Source: CAZTVF01 sp964616985
Lineage (GTDB): Bacteria > Planctomycetota > Phycisphaerae > SM23-33
Direction of reading: 5' to 3'
DNA length: 37,824 nt
Assembly: GCA_964616985.1 (NCBI GenBank)
Contig: CAZTVF010000042.1
Coordinates: 1-37,824, forward strand
Part shown: in pieces, positions 1 through 10,248 of the stretch
Layout: each line of letters opens with the position of its first letter
Position numbering within the stretch: the first letter of the stretch is position 1
Program-made: the position numbers and the translations under genes
Notes under the pieces: model-generated
The model's input: only the letters and a program-made list of their open reading frames with translations
What the model was told of the DNA's origin: nothing
The model's database searches: none

Positions 1-210
1 ATCCCACCAGTGTTCGCGCGTTCATTTCTCATCCCATTCTTTTGCTTCCGGCAATCTGTCGCTTCGCCCTCGGCGTGGGCGAAAGACGATAGGCTATTGG
101 CACACGTGCGTCCCGCGATCGGCCCGGGCATGCCGGCGCGACGCAAACATCGCGGCGCCTGCGGCAGGTGAACTTCGGCATGGCAGCCCAGGCGGCGGCC
201 TTGGCGAGCG

Positions 211-2811
211 TTATTTCGTTTGAGTCGCGTTCAGGGCGGCGAGGGCAGCCTTGGCGTCGCGGGCGATGGCGCTGGCGTCGTTGGCGGCGGCGAGTTTCGT
301 CAGCCCCCGTCGCCCCTGCTCGCCCCCGAGGAGTTCCAGCAGCCAGACCGCGCGGGTGAGCCGCAGGCGCGAGCCTCCCGCGATCGACGGGCTCCCGGCG
401 CGCTCGATGAGCGTCTGCAGGCGAGTCTTGAGCTCTTCCGACGTGGCCGCGGCCAGGGCGGCTTTGAGATCGGGCAGGACGATGTCGCTGAGGTTGCCGA
501 GGTAGAGGCTGGCGTTCTGGCGGGTTTCGAACTCCTCCGCGTCCAGCTCGGTGATGCAGCGGGCGACGGCGGCGCGGTCGATGACGATGGGGCCGACACG
601 GTCGGCCAGCAGGCTGGCGCCCGCATCGCCGGAGGCCAGGATGATCTCCTGTGCCCGCAGGGCGTTGAGCGCATTGGCGTCGGCAAGGCCCTCCCATGCG
701 GCCGCGAGTGCTTCGGCCGAGGGCGCCGGCGCGGCTGGCGCGGCGAAGCGGCTGATGTCCCAGCGGTACGCGAGTTTGTCGGCGCTGCCCGAATAGAGGC
801 TGCGGCCGTCGGGGGCAAACGCGACAGCGTAGACGGGCAGCTTGTGCCCAGCCAAGGCTGCAATCTCCTTGCCGGTGTCGATGTCCCAGAGATGAACCTT
901 TGCGTCCGTGCCGCCGGTGGCGACCAATCGCCCGTTGGGGGAGACCATGGCGCCGACGCTGCCGAACTGCGCGGCCCCGTTGAGGCCGCGGACGAATCGA
1001 CGGGTCGAGACTTCGTAGAGCGTGACCGCATCGGCCTCGCCCGTCACCGCCAGCAGCAGCCCCGTGGGGCTCAGACTGACGCTGGTGACCGCGACGTTAT
1101 CGCGGAGGCCCAGGGGGTCAGGCATCGGCTTGCTGGCGGCGGTGTCCCACAGCACGGTGCGCCATCCCGCGACGATGACCGCCAGCCGCCCGACCGGGCC
1201 GGACGAGACGCGGGCCATCTGCCAGTAGTTCGGGTCATAGGCCGGGCGGATCGTGCCGAAGCGCCCCGTGCGGGGATTGAGCAGGCCCACGCCCGCGTCG
1301 CGGCCGATGAAGAGCAGTTGGCCCTCGGCGGTGAAGGTGAGGGACTGGACATTGCGGGCGTAGACGCCGGTGGCGTTCGCGTCCTTCACCTCGGCGAGCT
1401 TCCAGTCGCTGGTGCGCCAGATGCGGATCGAGGGTTCGCCGGCGGCGGCGGCGAGGAACTCGCCGTCGCGAGAGAAGGCCACGTCCACCGTGCCGGTCTG
1501 GCCGCCGGCCAAGCCCTGGAGATACGCGCCGTTGGCGTCGTAGATATGGACGCTGGGCAGTTGCTCCTGCGGGCCGGCGGCCCCGAACGAGGCGGCGGTG
1601 TTGGCCACGGCCAGCCGCGTACCGTCGGGCGAGACGGCCAGACGCTGCACCTGGCCCTGCACGGGCAGGTTGATCAGGTTCTTTGCATCAGCGATGCGGC
1701 GGACCCGGACCATCTGGTTCTGCTGATTGATGAACACCATCAGCGAGCCATCGGCCGAGGTCAGTTGCGGGGCACCGCCGTTGTGCTGCAAGCTGATGCC
1801 GAGGTTTCTCGACTGCCATCGATTACAGTCCACCTCGTGGAGTTGCCGGAAGCCGGTGTTGGGCGCCTGGTACTGCGCGAAGAACTTCTTGCCGTCCGGG
1901 AGGTATTGCAGCACGGTCACGTTGTCGATGGCGCCCACCCGCGCGCCGGTCAGGGCGTCGACCACGATCGTGCCTATCGGCCGCCGTGCGGTGCGGTCGG
2001 GCTTGTTGGGCTCCTTGATGACCTCGTTCCCGCCGGTGTTGCCGATGGCGAGGTGCTTGCCGTCGGGGCTGAAGGCCAGCGAGAGCACCGACTGGGCGCC
2101 GGTGGCGATCTTGCGGATGGCGTTGGGTTCGCTGAGGTCGCAGACAGATACGTTGCCGCCGTTGTGTCCGCCGACGGCCACGGTGTTGCCGTCGCTGGAC
2201 ACGGCCATCGACTGTGCATTGCTCAACGCCTTGATCTCGGCCACGCGCGACTGGTCGGCCACCTTGTATAGGCGCAGGCCCGCGGAGTCGGCGACGACCA
2301 AACGGCCGCCATCCGGCGTGAATGCCAGTGCCGTTGCGGGATTGTTCATCGGCTCGAGCGTGGCGATGGGCTTGCCGCTGGCCACGCCAAACAGCTGGAT
2401 CTCGAACTTGTTGTTGCTATAAACCGCGGCGGCAAGGTAGTTGCCGTCAGGCGAGAAGGTCATGCCCGCGGCGGACTGCCTGGTCCTGTCCGTGACCCAC
2501 CGCGAACGGCCGGTGAAGGTGTCCCACATGTAGATGCGGCCTTCGGTGTCAGCCGTCGCGAAAACGGTCTTGTTGGGCGCCATGACGGCGAGCCACGGCT
2601 GGCCCAGATGGGCCATCCGCGTCGTGCCGAAGCGTGCGATGGCCCCGCTCGGGAGCGGTTCCTCAAACGATTCCTGTGCGGCGGAGGAGGTGGGCATCGA
2701 GGCGGGTGTGGTCGTCGGCAAAGTGCCGCGCTGCGACGCGGGCGCGGTGGTCTGCGCCAAGGCCACGCTCGCCATCCACAAGATCAACGCCGCCGATACG
2801 CCTGCTCGCAT
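211..2811 (-). CDS. Secreted WD40 repeat protein with HEAT-like C-terminal tail
   Basis: The protein has about 866 residues. The ATG at 2811 is preferred over a GTG at 2817 because AAGGAG lies 5 bases upstream of it. Residues 1-20 form a signal peptide (MRAG, hydrophobic core, ALAQ), so it is probably exported. Most of the chain is WD40/beta-propeller blades with recurrent SPDG or TPDG turns and WD strand ends (for example HLWDIDTG and YRWDIS). The last 200 residues or so are helical and HEAT-like, with a LDAEEFETRQNAS segment of a kind I associate with planctomycete WD40 proteins. No catalytic motif is visible. The likely role is an extracytoplasmic scaffold, but the partner is unknown. It is the last gene of a minus-strand run and lies 223 bases downstream of the radical SAM gene. 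Confidence is high for the gene and fold, low for function. Confidence 0.9.
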   Translation of the reverse strand: MRAGVSAALILWMASVALAQTTAPASQRGTLPTTTPASMPTSSAAQESFEEPLPSGAIARFGTTRMAHLGQPWLAVMAPNKTVFATADTEGRIYMWDTFTGRSRWVTDRTRQSAAGMTFSPDGNYLAAAVYSNNKFEIQLFGVASGKPIATLEPMNNPATALAFTPDGGRLVVADSAGLRLYKVADQSRVAEIKALSNAQSMAVSSDGNTVAVGGHNGGNVSVCDLSEPNAIRKIATGAQSVLSLAFSPDGKHLAIGNTGGNEVIKEPNKPDRTARRPIGTIVVDALTGARVGAIDNVTVLQYLPDGKKFFAQYQAPNTGFRQLHEVDCNRWQSRNLGISLQHNGGAPQLTSADGSLMVFINQQNQMVRVRRIADAKNLINLPVQGQVQRLAVSPDGTRLAVANTAASFGAAGPQEQLPSVHIYDANGAYLQGLAGGQTGTVDVAFSRDGEFLAAAAGEPSIRIWRTSDWKLAEVKDANATGVYARNVQSLTFTAEGQLLFIGRDAGVGLLNPRTGRFGTIRPAYDPNYWQMARVSSGPVGRLAVIVAGWRTVLWDTAASKPMPDPLGLRDNVAVTSVSLSPTGLLLAVTGEADAVTLYEVSTRRFVRGLNGAAQFGSVGAMVSPNGRLVATGGTDAKVHLWDIDTGKEIAALAGHKLPVYAVAFAPDGRSLYSGSADKLAYRWDISRFAAPAAPAPSAEALAAAWEGLADANALNALRAQEIILASGDAGASLLADRVGPIVIDRAAVARCITELDAEEFETRQNASLYLGNLSDIVLPDLKAALAAATSEELKTRLQTLIERAGSPSIAGGSRLRLTRAVWLLELLGGEQGRRGLTKLAAANDASAIARDAKAALAALNATQTK

Positions 2812-3034
2812 GATCACTCCTTGCTGCCCGGGGGCAGACGTGTATTGTCTTTGACCCGGGGCGGCCGTTCAAGCGAGATTGATGGCGATTGCCAGGGTGG
2901 CGCGCTCAAAGTGCCTGGCAACGCCTGCTGCCCTATGGTGACGCCCAACTTGTCCGAAACATGTCAGCCATTCATTGGGCGGCGGCCTGGGCTTGCTGCC
3001 GAGCGGGGCCGGCTATAGGGCGACCAAAGGAGAA

Positions 3035-6000
3035 TCATGTCTTGCGCATCGTCAGCTGGAATCCGTGGGCGATCAGGTCCTGCCGCAGTAGGGGGGCCAG
3101 TTGCCGCTCGATCGCCGGGGTCAGGAGGTTGTCGCCCTCGAAGGACGGCGTGAAGTCCAGCACCTGCACTTTGCCCGAACTCATCATCTCGCGCAGGCCG
3201 TACTCGTCGATCCGCTTGCCGTTGATGTGCCCCAGGTGCAGCATTCCGTGGACGTAGGCGGCGATATCCGAGCCGGTGTTGGCCGCGACGCGAGCGGCCA
3301 CGCCGGTGGCTCGGGCGTGGGCGATGATCTGCTCGGGCGTGAGGCGCAGGTGGATCCATGGATAGTCGTCGAAGTAGCCAAACATGTGGTGTCCGAACGG
3401 CGAGTAGTACAGCGGCCCGGCCTGGACGTACACCACGCCGCCGGGGCGCACGACGCGAAGCATCTCGGCCAGTGCGGCCGCCGGGTCGCCGCAGTGCTCC
3501 AGCGTAGCGATGGAGTAGACGAAGTCGAACGCCCCGTCCGGCAGCGGCATGTGGTGTGCGTCGGTCTGCACGTACGAGATGCGGTCGTGGGGGAACGCGC
3601 AGCCGATCGAGTCCAGCACGTCCACGCCCGTCACGTGGGTCGGGTCCTCGGCCAGCACCAGGTCGCAGACGAGGCCATCGCTGCAGCCGACGTCCAGCAC
3701 CTGCTGCCCGCGGAGGCGGCCGGTGTATTGCAGGGCGTGGGCGAGGTAGCACTTGGTGTAGGTGAGGCGGTGGATGTCCTCGCCCTTGTACAGCTTGGTC
3801 CCGCCGTCGGGCGATGCCACCAGCAGGCGGCCGCTGAGCTGCGCGGTCAGGCGGACGAGCGGGCCGTCGTTCCAGAATTGCTTCAGATCGTCGTGGGGCA
3901 CGATGACGACGTCGTACTTCTTCGCGACCAGTTGGGCGAGCAACTGGGGCGACACGTGGGCGGGCTCGAAGGAGTCGCTGGGGCCGCCGGCAGTGTTGAG
4001 CAGCATGCTCGTCGCACGCCCGGCGACCTGGGCGGGCCCGCCGCGCGGGCACAGGATGTCGGCGTCGATGGCCTCGTTTGCCGCCAGCAGGGCCTCCAGG
4101 CGCGGCGCGGCGGCCGTCGCCAGCACCAGCGCGCGGGTACGGCGGCCTTGGCGGACGGCGTCGATCAGGTCCAGTTCGCGCTGCACTTCGGCCACCGTGT
4201 TGCCGATCATTCGGCGATCGAGTGCGGCCGCCCGCAGCGTATCGGCCGTGGGGGCCTGCCCGGCCGGAATCGCGTGGTACTTGGTGGAGTAGTAGACGAT
4301 GTCGTGCCCGGCGTGGGTGACGATGCGCTGCGGCAGTTGGTTCACGCGCCGCCCCTGCGAAGGGGCGGGCGGCAGCGGGGCCGCCGTCGCGTCGCGCCGG
4401 GGGTTCCGCAGGCGGCCGTAGCCCTGCAGGTTGCGGCGGCAGCGGCGCAGGAAGCGAACAGTGGCGCGGGCAGAGTCCTTGGGGAACCACGGGTACGACA
4501 GCAGGCGGTTCTTGATTCGCCATGACAGCGAAGGCGGAGGCGCCGGCACGAAGTCCGGCGGCAGCGAGGCCTCTTGCGGCCGGGGCGGCGCGATGGCGGG
4601 TGTCTGCTGCGCCGGCGGCTGGGGCGCCGCGTCGGCGGCCGGGGCGGGGGCCGCCGGGGCCGCGGATTCCTGCGGCTTGCCGGTAAGTTTCTCGATGATC
4701 GCCTTGACGTCCTCGGCCGTGCGGCAGCGAATCAGGCCCGGACGCTGCGTGTCGGCGGCGAGGGTCAGGTTCAAGTGCCCCAGCGAGATCGGGCACCCGT
4801 AGTACCACTCCATGTAGTGCACGATGTTGTAGCCGTGGAAGCTGCCCAGCACCAGGCGGGGGGTCGTGCCCGACTCCAGCGTCTTCAGGTACAGGGCCTC
4901 CTGCAGTTTCAGCGGCGAGGCGCCTTCCACAGTCATCGCGTCCTGGTGCGACAGTAGTTTGTCCATTTCGCGCGGGTGGACCAGGGCGGGCAGTTCGTCC
5001 ATGAAGACCGCGCGGTGGCGCTGGCCCTGTGGCTCCAGCAGGTGCACGACCTTGAAGTGTGGCCGGATCGCCTCGAAGAACGCCCTTGCCTGCTGTTCGC
5101 CCGGCAGGTCGCTGTCGAACGCGATCGCCTTGCGCACCTCGGGCGTCAGCACCGTGCACACCTGCTGCGAGAAGTGGTTTTCCAGCAGCGACATCGAGGG
5201 GGCCAGGCACCGCTGGCGATAGTCGCACTCCACGCAGGGCTTACGCCCGTGGTCGACCTCGTGGCGGAACTGCTGCGCCTCGGAGGAGTCCCACACGTCG
5301 TCGATGCGGTTGCGAAGCAGGTTGGGCAACGGCTGTTTGAAGCAGAGCGTCGCATCGCCGTGGCAGTCAACGCCCAGGTCGAGCCGGTGGGCCTCGCAGG
5401 TGAAGCTGCTGAGGTCGAGGAAGCACGTGCCCGAGGCAGCCCCCATGATGATGCGGCCGTAGTCTTTGCCATAGAACGCCTGCAGCCAGGCGCGGAGCTT
5501 GTCCTTGGCGAACCAGAGGCTCTCCCAGATCAGGCGGTAGGGCAGCGCCCCGTGTCCGACGCGGAGGATCATCGGGAAGACGGCCATGCTGTACTTGCGG
5601 TCGGTGCAGAACTTGACGATGTCGCCGTACTCGTCGATGTTGCTGCGGACCATGGTGAACGACAGCAGGACTTGCGCCCTGTCGACGTCGAGCAGGTCCA
5701 GGCCTTTCATCAACTCGTCGAAGCTGCTGCCCTCGCGAAGGTACTCGTGCGTTTCCTTGCGGAGGGAGTCGGTGGACACCTGCACCAGGCAGCGGGTTTC
5801 GTTGAAGAGTCCGGCGTAGCGGTGCAGGAGCTTGCCGTTAGTGACGACGTGGATCTTGCCCGAGAACTGCGAGCGGATGTACCGGATGAACTCCTCGAAC
5901 TGCGGGTGAATGGTGGGCTCGGCGATGTTGCCGATCTGGATCGTGTTCCAGTCCTTCAGCATCCCCTTGGTGCTGCAGCGGAAGTCCTTGAGGTCCATGA

Positions 6001-6097
6001 ACTCCGTCTGTGAAGCGCTGAACGGGTTGTATGTCTGGCACATGATGCAACGGATGTTGCAGTTATTCGTAATGTCGAGGCGAAGCTGTCCGCGCAT
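3035..6097 (-). CDS. Radical SAM/SPASM protein fused to a class I SAM methyltransferase
   Basis: This 1020-residue protein has three parts. Residues 1-320 are a radical SAM domain with the CX3CX2C cluster motif at C13, C17 and C20. A SPASM-type auxiliary-cluster region follows: C234-X12-G-X4-C252, then C288-X2-C291-X5-C297. Residues 475-525 are a Pro/Ala-rich linker. Residues 590-760 look like a Rossmann-type region. Residues 780-1020 are a methyltransferase with motif I LDVGCSDG at 801-808 and a following acidic strand (TGVDV). The family chemistry is radical SAM modification of a peptide or small molecule plus SAM-dependent methylation. The substrate cannot be read from the sequence, and no precursor peptide is obvious nearby. 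Both halves could also act on a sugar or glycan, since such fusions occur in surface-polysaccharide loci. The ATG at 6097 has a distant AAGGA upstream. Confidence 0.9.
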   Translation of the reverse strand: MRGQLRLDITNNCNIRCIMCQTYNPFSASQTEFMDLKDFRCSTKGMLKDWNTIQIGNIAEPTIHPQFEEFIRYIRSQFSGKIHVVTNGKLLHRYAGLFNETRCLVQVSTDSLRKETHEYLREGSSFDELMKGLDLLDVDRAQVLLSFTMVRSNIDEYGDIVKFCTDRKYSMAVFPMILRVGHGALPYRLIWESLWFAKDKLRAWLQAFYGKDYGRIIMGAASGTCFLDLSSFTCEAHRLDLGVDCHGDATLCFKQPLPNLLRNRIDDVWDSSEAQQFRHEVDHGRKPCVECDYRQRCLAPSMSLLENHFSQQVCTVLTPEVRKAIAFDSDLPGEQQARAFFEAIRPHFKVVHLLEPQGQRHRAVFMDELPALVHPREMDKLLSHQDAMTVEGASPLKLQEALYLKTLESGTTPRLVLGSFHGYNIVHYMEWYYGCPISLGHLNLTLAADTQRPGLIRCRTAEDVKAIIEKLTGKPQESAAPAAPAPAADAAPQPPAQQTPAIAPPRPQEASLPPDFVPAPPPSLSWRIKNRLLSYPWFPKDSARATVRFLRRCRRNLQGYGRLRNPRRDATAAPLPPAPSQGRRVNQLPQRIVTHAGHDIVYYSTKYHAIPAGQAPTADTLRAAALDRRMIGNTVAEVQRELDLIDAVRQGRRTRALVLATAAAPRLEALLAANEAIDADILCPRGGPAQVAGRATSMLLNTAGGPSDSFEPAHVSPQLLAQLVAKKYDVVIVPHDDLKQFWNDGPLVRLTAQLSGRLLVASPDGGTKLYKGEDIHRLTYTKCYLAHALQYTGRLRGQQVLDVGCSDGLVCDLVLAEDPTHVTGVDVLDSIGCAFPHDRISYVQTDAHHMPLPDGAFDFVYSIATLEHCGDPAAALAEMLRVVRPGGVVYVQAGPLYYSPFGHHMFGYFDDYPWIHLRLTPEQIIAHARATGVAARVAANTGSDIAAYVHGMLHLGHINGKRIDEYGLREMMSSGKVQVLDFTPSFEGDNLLTPAIERQLAPLLRQDLIAHGFQLTMRKT

Positions 6098-6408
6098 GAA
6101 GGTTTGTTCCTTGTTCGCGCTGGTGGCGCGTCATGCGCATTGTGCCCAACCGGGATCGCGTCTGCAAGAGAAGGTTTGTTCTCACCCCAAACGGGTGCGT
6201 TCGCCTTTGAGGGAACACATAAGAAGGCACAATGAATCCGGGGCCGGCTCTCGCTTGCCTTTCAACGCTGTTGACCCGCTGGCAGCGAACAGCGCTCAAA
6301 AGCGAGCGACCTCGGGGTTTTGTCTTGTGCAAAGTTCTTGGGGCGCCACTGAAGACCAATGCCTCCCAGACACCGCGAGGCAGCGATTCGATTGGTGTTC
6401 CGGCTGGA
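6098..6408. other. 311-base gap between the kinase and the radical SAM gene
   Basis: No convincing gene is present on either strand. The only pattern noted is a 12-base direct repeat, GAAGGTTTGTTC, at the start codon end of the radical SAM gene and again about 70 bases away. The gap must hold the kinase 3' end and the radical SAM promoter or leader, but I see no strong terminator or promoter. Confidence 0.5.
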
Positions 6409-8232
6409 CTATTGGCCCTTGGGCGCGGCCGCCAGGCCCTGCTGGACGCTCTGGCAGAGGATGTCCAGGCGCCGCAGGCTAAGCGTCGCCGCCTCGGTGT
6501 CGCCCGACTTGGCCTGCGATTCGATCTGTGCGCCGATCTCCGACAGGCAGGCGTAGCCATAGCTACCGCCGGCGCCCTTGAGCTGGTGGGCCAGGCGGGT
6601 CAGTTCCGGCAGGTGGTTGTGCGCGAGCGACTCGCGCATCGCCGCCAGTTGCTGCGGCAGGCCGGCGACGAACTGTGCGATGATCTCTGACAGGTCCGGG
6701 TCGTCGCAGAAGCTCGACACAATCGGCACGATAGTGCTCGAAGGCGCGGCGGCCGCGGGAGCCGCTTCGGGCGCTTCTGCCGGCGCAGCCGGCGTCCCGG
6801 CCGCCCAGCGAGCGACGGTCTCGATCAGGCGGACGCGGTCGATCGGCTTGGCAAGGTAGTCGCTGCAGCCGGCGGCGAGGCAGCGGTCGCGGTCGCCCGA
6901 CAGTGCGTGCGCCGTCAATGCGATGATCGGCAGGTCGTGCCCCGTCTGGCGGAGCCGGCGCGTGGCGTCGTAGCCGTCCATCTCGGGCATCTGCATGTCC
7001 ATCAGGATGACGTCGAACCGCGTGCCCGCGGCGAGCTCCACCGCGGCGCGGCCGTTGATGGCGAGCGAGACGTCGGCGCCCGCCTTCAGCAGCAGCGTGC
7101 GGATGAGACGCTGGTTGTCGGGACCGTCCTCGGCCAGCAGGATGTGCCGCCCGGCCAGCACTTCCTCACGCGTGGGGGCCGGCGATGCCGGCGCCGCGGG
7201 TGCAGCCGGGGCGCATTCCACCTCGTGCGGGCAAGGGATCATCTCCACGCCGTGCAGGGGCCCCGTGGGCAGTGTGAGGATGAACCGCGTGCCGCGGCCG
7301 GGGGTGCTGTCGATTTCCATCCGCCCGCCCATCATGTCGATGAGGCGCCGGGAGATCGCCAGCCCCAGCCCCGTGCCGCCGAAGCGGCGAGAACTGGAGG
7401 CGTCGGCCTGGTAGAACGCCTCGCCCAGGCGATGCATCTGCGAGGGCTCGATGCCGATGCCCGTGTCGATGACCTCCATGCGGATCGCCGGCTGGCCCGC
7501 CAGTCCCTCGGCCTGGAAGGTCGTCACCACGCGCACGCCGCCGGTCTCGGTGAACTTGATCGCGTTGCCCACCAGGTTCAGCAGCACCTGGCGAAGGCGG
7601 TTCTCATCGGCAAGGATCGTCTGCGGCAGCTGGCCGTTGTATTCCACCGAAAGCGTCAGCCTGCGCTCCTGCGCCCGCACCCGCATCATGCTCACCACCG
7701 CCGCGATCATGTCGCTCAGGCGGCAGGGGGCGGGGGTCAGCGTCATCCGCTTGGCCTCGATCTTCGAGAGATCCAGGATGTCGTTGATCAGACACAGCAG
7801 GTGGTCGCCGTTGCGCCGGATGGCCGAGAACCATTCCTCGCGCTCGGCCTCGGTGTGACGACGCTCGACCAGCAGGTCCGTGAAGCCCAGGATCGCCGTC
7901 AGAGGCGTGCGGATCTCGTGACTCATGTTGGCCAGGAACTCGCTCTTGGCCAGGCTGGCGGCCTCGGCGGCCTCGGCCATCTGGTTCGCCCGGTCGATCG
8001 CCTGCTCCATCTGGCGGTTGGCGTCGGCCAGCTCGAGATTCGCCATCTCCGCACGCTGCCGGGCGAGTTCCAGTTCATCGTGCGCCTTGCGGCGTTCGGT
8101 GATGTCGCGCATGTTCGCCGTCAGCAGGCGCTGGCCCTTCACGGTCAGCACCGACAGCATCACCTCGGTGTCCACCAGGCTGCCGTCCTTGCGGCGATGC
8201 TGCCAGTAGAACGTGTGCGTGCCCTGGGACAT
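6409..8232 (-). pseudogene. Hybrid histidine kinase, C-terminal part after the in-frame TAG
   Basis: This 607-codon open frame continues in the same frame as the upstream kinase half, separated from it by TAG and 13 codons. It starts inside a PAS domain (YWQHRRKDGS, ending DITERRKA). It then has a coiled coil (about 48-95), a HisKA domain with phospho-acceptor H105 in SHEIRTP, a HATPase domain (N223, G boxes DTGIG and GGTGLGL), a receiver domain (E368/D369, phospho-acceptor D412, T440, K462), and a C-terminal Hpt domain (H549 in AHQLKGAGG). It is therefore a full phosphorelay module. The first ATG, at 8232, has no Shine-Dalgarno sequence and would cut a PAS domain in half, so independent translation is unlikely. 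It ends with its own TAG. Without readthrough the kinase part is probably not made. Confidence 0.8.
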
Positions 8233-8271
8233 CGCGCGGCGGCGGTGGCGCGGCCCGGCCGCCGACGAGTC

Positions 8272-8274
8272 CTA
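8272..8274 (-). other. In-frame TAG interrupting the kinase gene
   Basis: The codon after PAS residues LQPDG is TAG. Reading continues in the same frame for 13 sense codons into the ATG at 8232 and the rest of the PAS domain. No frameshift is needed to join the halves. CAG (Gln), one transition away, would fit the usual QPDG-Q/R sequence of this PAS loop. Confidence 0.85.
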
Positions 8275-10158
8275 CCCGTCAGGCTGCAGGTGCGGCGAGA
8301 GTTCCGCCGGCGTGCGGCCGAGGCTCTCCTCACGCGGCCATCCCAGCATGCGGCAGGCCTGCTCGTTGCACTCCAGGAACCGGTCGTTGAGCAGGAACAG
8401 CCCCTCGCCGCAGTTCTCGAACAGCGAGCGGTAGCGTTCTTCGCTTTCTCGCAGGGCCTGCAGTGCCGCCCTGCGCTCGGTGACGTTCATCGCCACGTGC
8501 ACCACGCCGACCGCCCGGCCTGAGCCGTCCTTGATCGGGTTGCTGCGGAGCTGCCAACTCCTGCCGTCAGGCGTTTGGGTCTCTCCGTCCTGGAACACCC
8601 CGGTGTCCAGTGCCTTCATCGCCGTGCATCCGTCACAGGGTTCCTTGCGGCCGTGAATGGCCTCATAGCACAGGCGCCCGCGGATGTCGCCGCGTTTGCC
8701 GAAGGCTTCCTGCCCGGCGGCGTTCGTCCACAGGATCCGCATCTGCGGGTCGAGGTACTCCACGACGATGTCCTTGAGTCCGTCGAGGATGCCCGCTTTC
8801 TCGCGTTCGCGAACCGCCAGCGTATCGCGCGATTCCACGAAGCGTTGCCCCACCGCGTACAGCCCGCTCAGCAGCGTGGCGATCAGGCCGGTGATCATCA
8901 TCCACACGAGGCGCGACGTGGCGATGGCGTGCTGCCACTTGTCGGCGACGATGTCGACGCCCAGGACGGCGACGACCCTGCCGGCGGCGTCTCGGACGGG
9001 CGCCGCCGAGGAGATGAAGACGCCGTAGCGGTCGCGGTAGGGGCCGAAGGTGGCCGCGGCGCCGCTGAAGAAAGCTTCCTTCAGTTCGGCCGGCGCGTCG
9101 GCATAGAGGTCTCCCGGCGCGGCGAAAGAGGGCGATGTGGTCTCGGTGCCGTCGACAGCAAAGTAGATGGCCCCTTGGCGAAATCGCATCGTGTACAGCC
9201 ACTTCACGTCCGGGTTGGCCTTGGCGACGGCCGTGAGAACCGCGTGATGCCGCCAATAGACGGGGCTGTCCAGGTCGGCCGGGCTGCTGGTGAGGGAGGC
9301 GACTTCATTGCCGTCCAGCATGATGATGGCCGTCTGGGTGAGGCGCATGAGGTCGTTTCGCACGGTGGCGTCGGCCTGTCGCCCGGCCCAGCGGGCGGCC
9401 CACCATCCGCCGGCCAGCACGATCGTCAGGGTGGCCGCGAAGACGGCGCCCGAGGCCAGGTTCCATCCGGTGGAGGTGATGGCCGCATTCTGGCGGAGGC
9501 GCAGGCGGTACGCCCAGACCGCGCCCGCCAGCAGCAGCACCATGACGGCCCGCAGCAGTTGCACAGGCACGCCCATGACGTCGTGGAAGTTCTGGAGGTT
9601 CAACTGCGACGCCGGCCAGAAGGGCGCCGCCGGCGGGATCAGCGCCGCCAGCAACGTGTGAGCGGCCAGCGTGATGGCCACACACTGCAGGCAGGCCGAT
9701 CCGACCTTCACGCGGGACGATTGCCGGTGGACCAGCCAGGCGGCCCCCAGCCCGCCGGCCAGGCAGAGCGAATACCCCGCCGCTGCGTTGAGGCCTGACC
9801 ACCCGGCCAGGCCGCCCGAGGCGGTCAGCAGCAGGCCGAGGAACAAGGCCCACAGGCCCAGGTTGGCCCGCGTCGTCTTTCGCAACAGGCCCCTGGCGAA
9901 CTGCGCGAGCACCACGAAAGCGGCGATCAGGATCAGTGTGCGGAGGGCGAAAAAGACCGTGCTGTCGCCGAAGCTGGCGGCGGGCAGATCCAGCCATTCC
10001 TTGCCGCCCTTGAGCAGCCCGTAGAGGGCCAGCCAATTCCATGGCAAGCGGCTGCGGTCTTCCCGGATGCCCAGGCAGACCGCCGCGAGCATAATCAGGG
10101 ACAGACCGTAGACAAAATGTACGAAGTCTAGATGACCCGTAACCACATCACATTGCAT
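8272..10158 (-). pseudogene. Hybrid histidine kinase, N-terminal membrane sensor and PAS part
   Basis: This 628-residue frame is the sensory half of one large kinase of about 1,250 codons. Residues 10-252 hold about eight hydrophobic segments resembling a membrane-embedded sensor. Residues 253-415 form an extracytoplasmic Cache-like sensor domain (AAPVRDAAGRVVAVLGVDI near its end). A last transmembrane helix follows at about 417-439. PAS1 spans about 447-560 and carries a cysteine group, C497, C508 and C511, which might bind a metal or sense redox state. PAS2 begins at about 563 and is cut at residue 628 by TAG. If the stop is real, the product would be a membrane sensor with no kinase output. 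The start at 10158 has no clear Shine-Dalgarno sequence. The gene lies 90 bases downstream of dprA on the same strand. Confidence 0.8.
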
Positions 10159-10248
10159 GTCTGACTCACTACCGCCGACCCATGAGTTGCTTCGGCAAAA
10201 AGGGGGGCGGACTTGCGTAATGCAATGTGGGGCCGTGATGGTCAGCCG

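Noticed and set aside
1..210. A gene or terminator at the left edge
   Set aside because: Only a short stem (TTCGCCC/GGGCGAA near 65-81) without a T-run on the minus strand is visible, and no frame has family features.
220..2271. Long plus-strand open frame opposite the WD40 gene
   Set aside because: GC-rich DNA leaves long antisense frames open. Its translation is low in complexity with no family motifs, while the minus-strand frame has a signal peptide and WD40 repeats. The same reasoning removes the long antisense frames at 11363-13546, 28094-29851 and 31214-33358.
2964..5228. Second minus-strand frame overlapping the radical SAM gene
   Set aside because: It is an Arg/Pro-rich shadow in another frame; the motifs of both the radical SAM and methyltransferase parts are in the longer frame.
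6409..8232. The kinase half as an independent gene starting at ATG 8232
   Set aside because: There is no Shine-Dalgarno sequence, and the start would fall inside a PAS domain whose other half is encoded in frame upstream.
8272..8274. TAG as a recoded (for example pyrrolysine) codon
   Set aside because: Many clear genes in this window end in TAG, including this kinase gene itself, and no pyrrolysine genes are seen.
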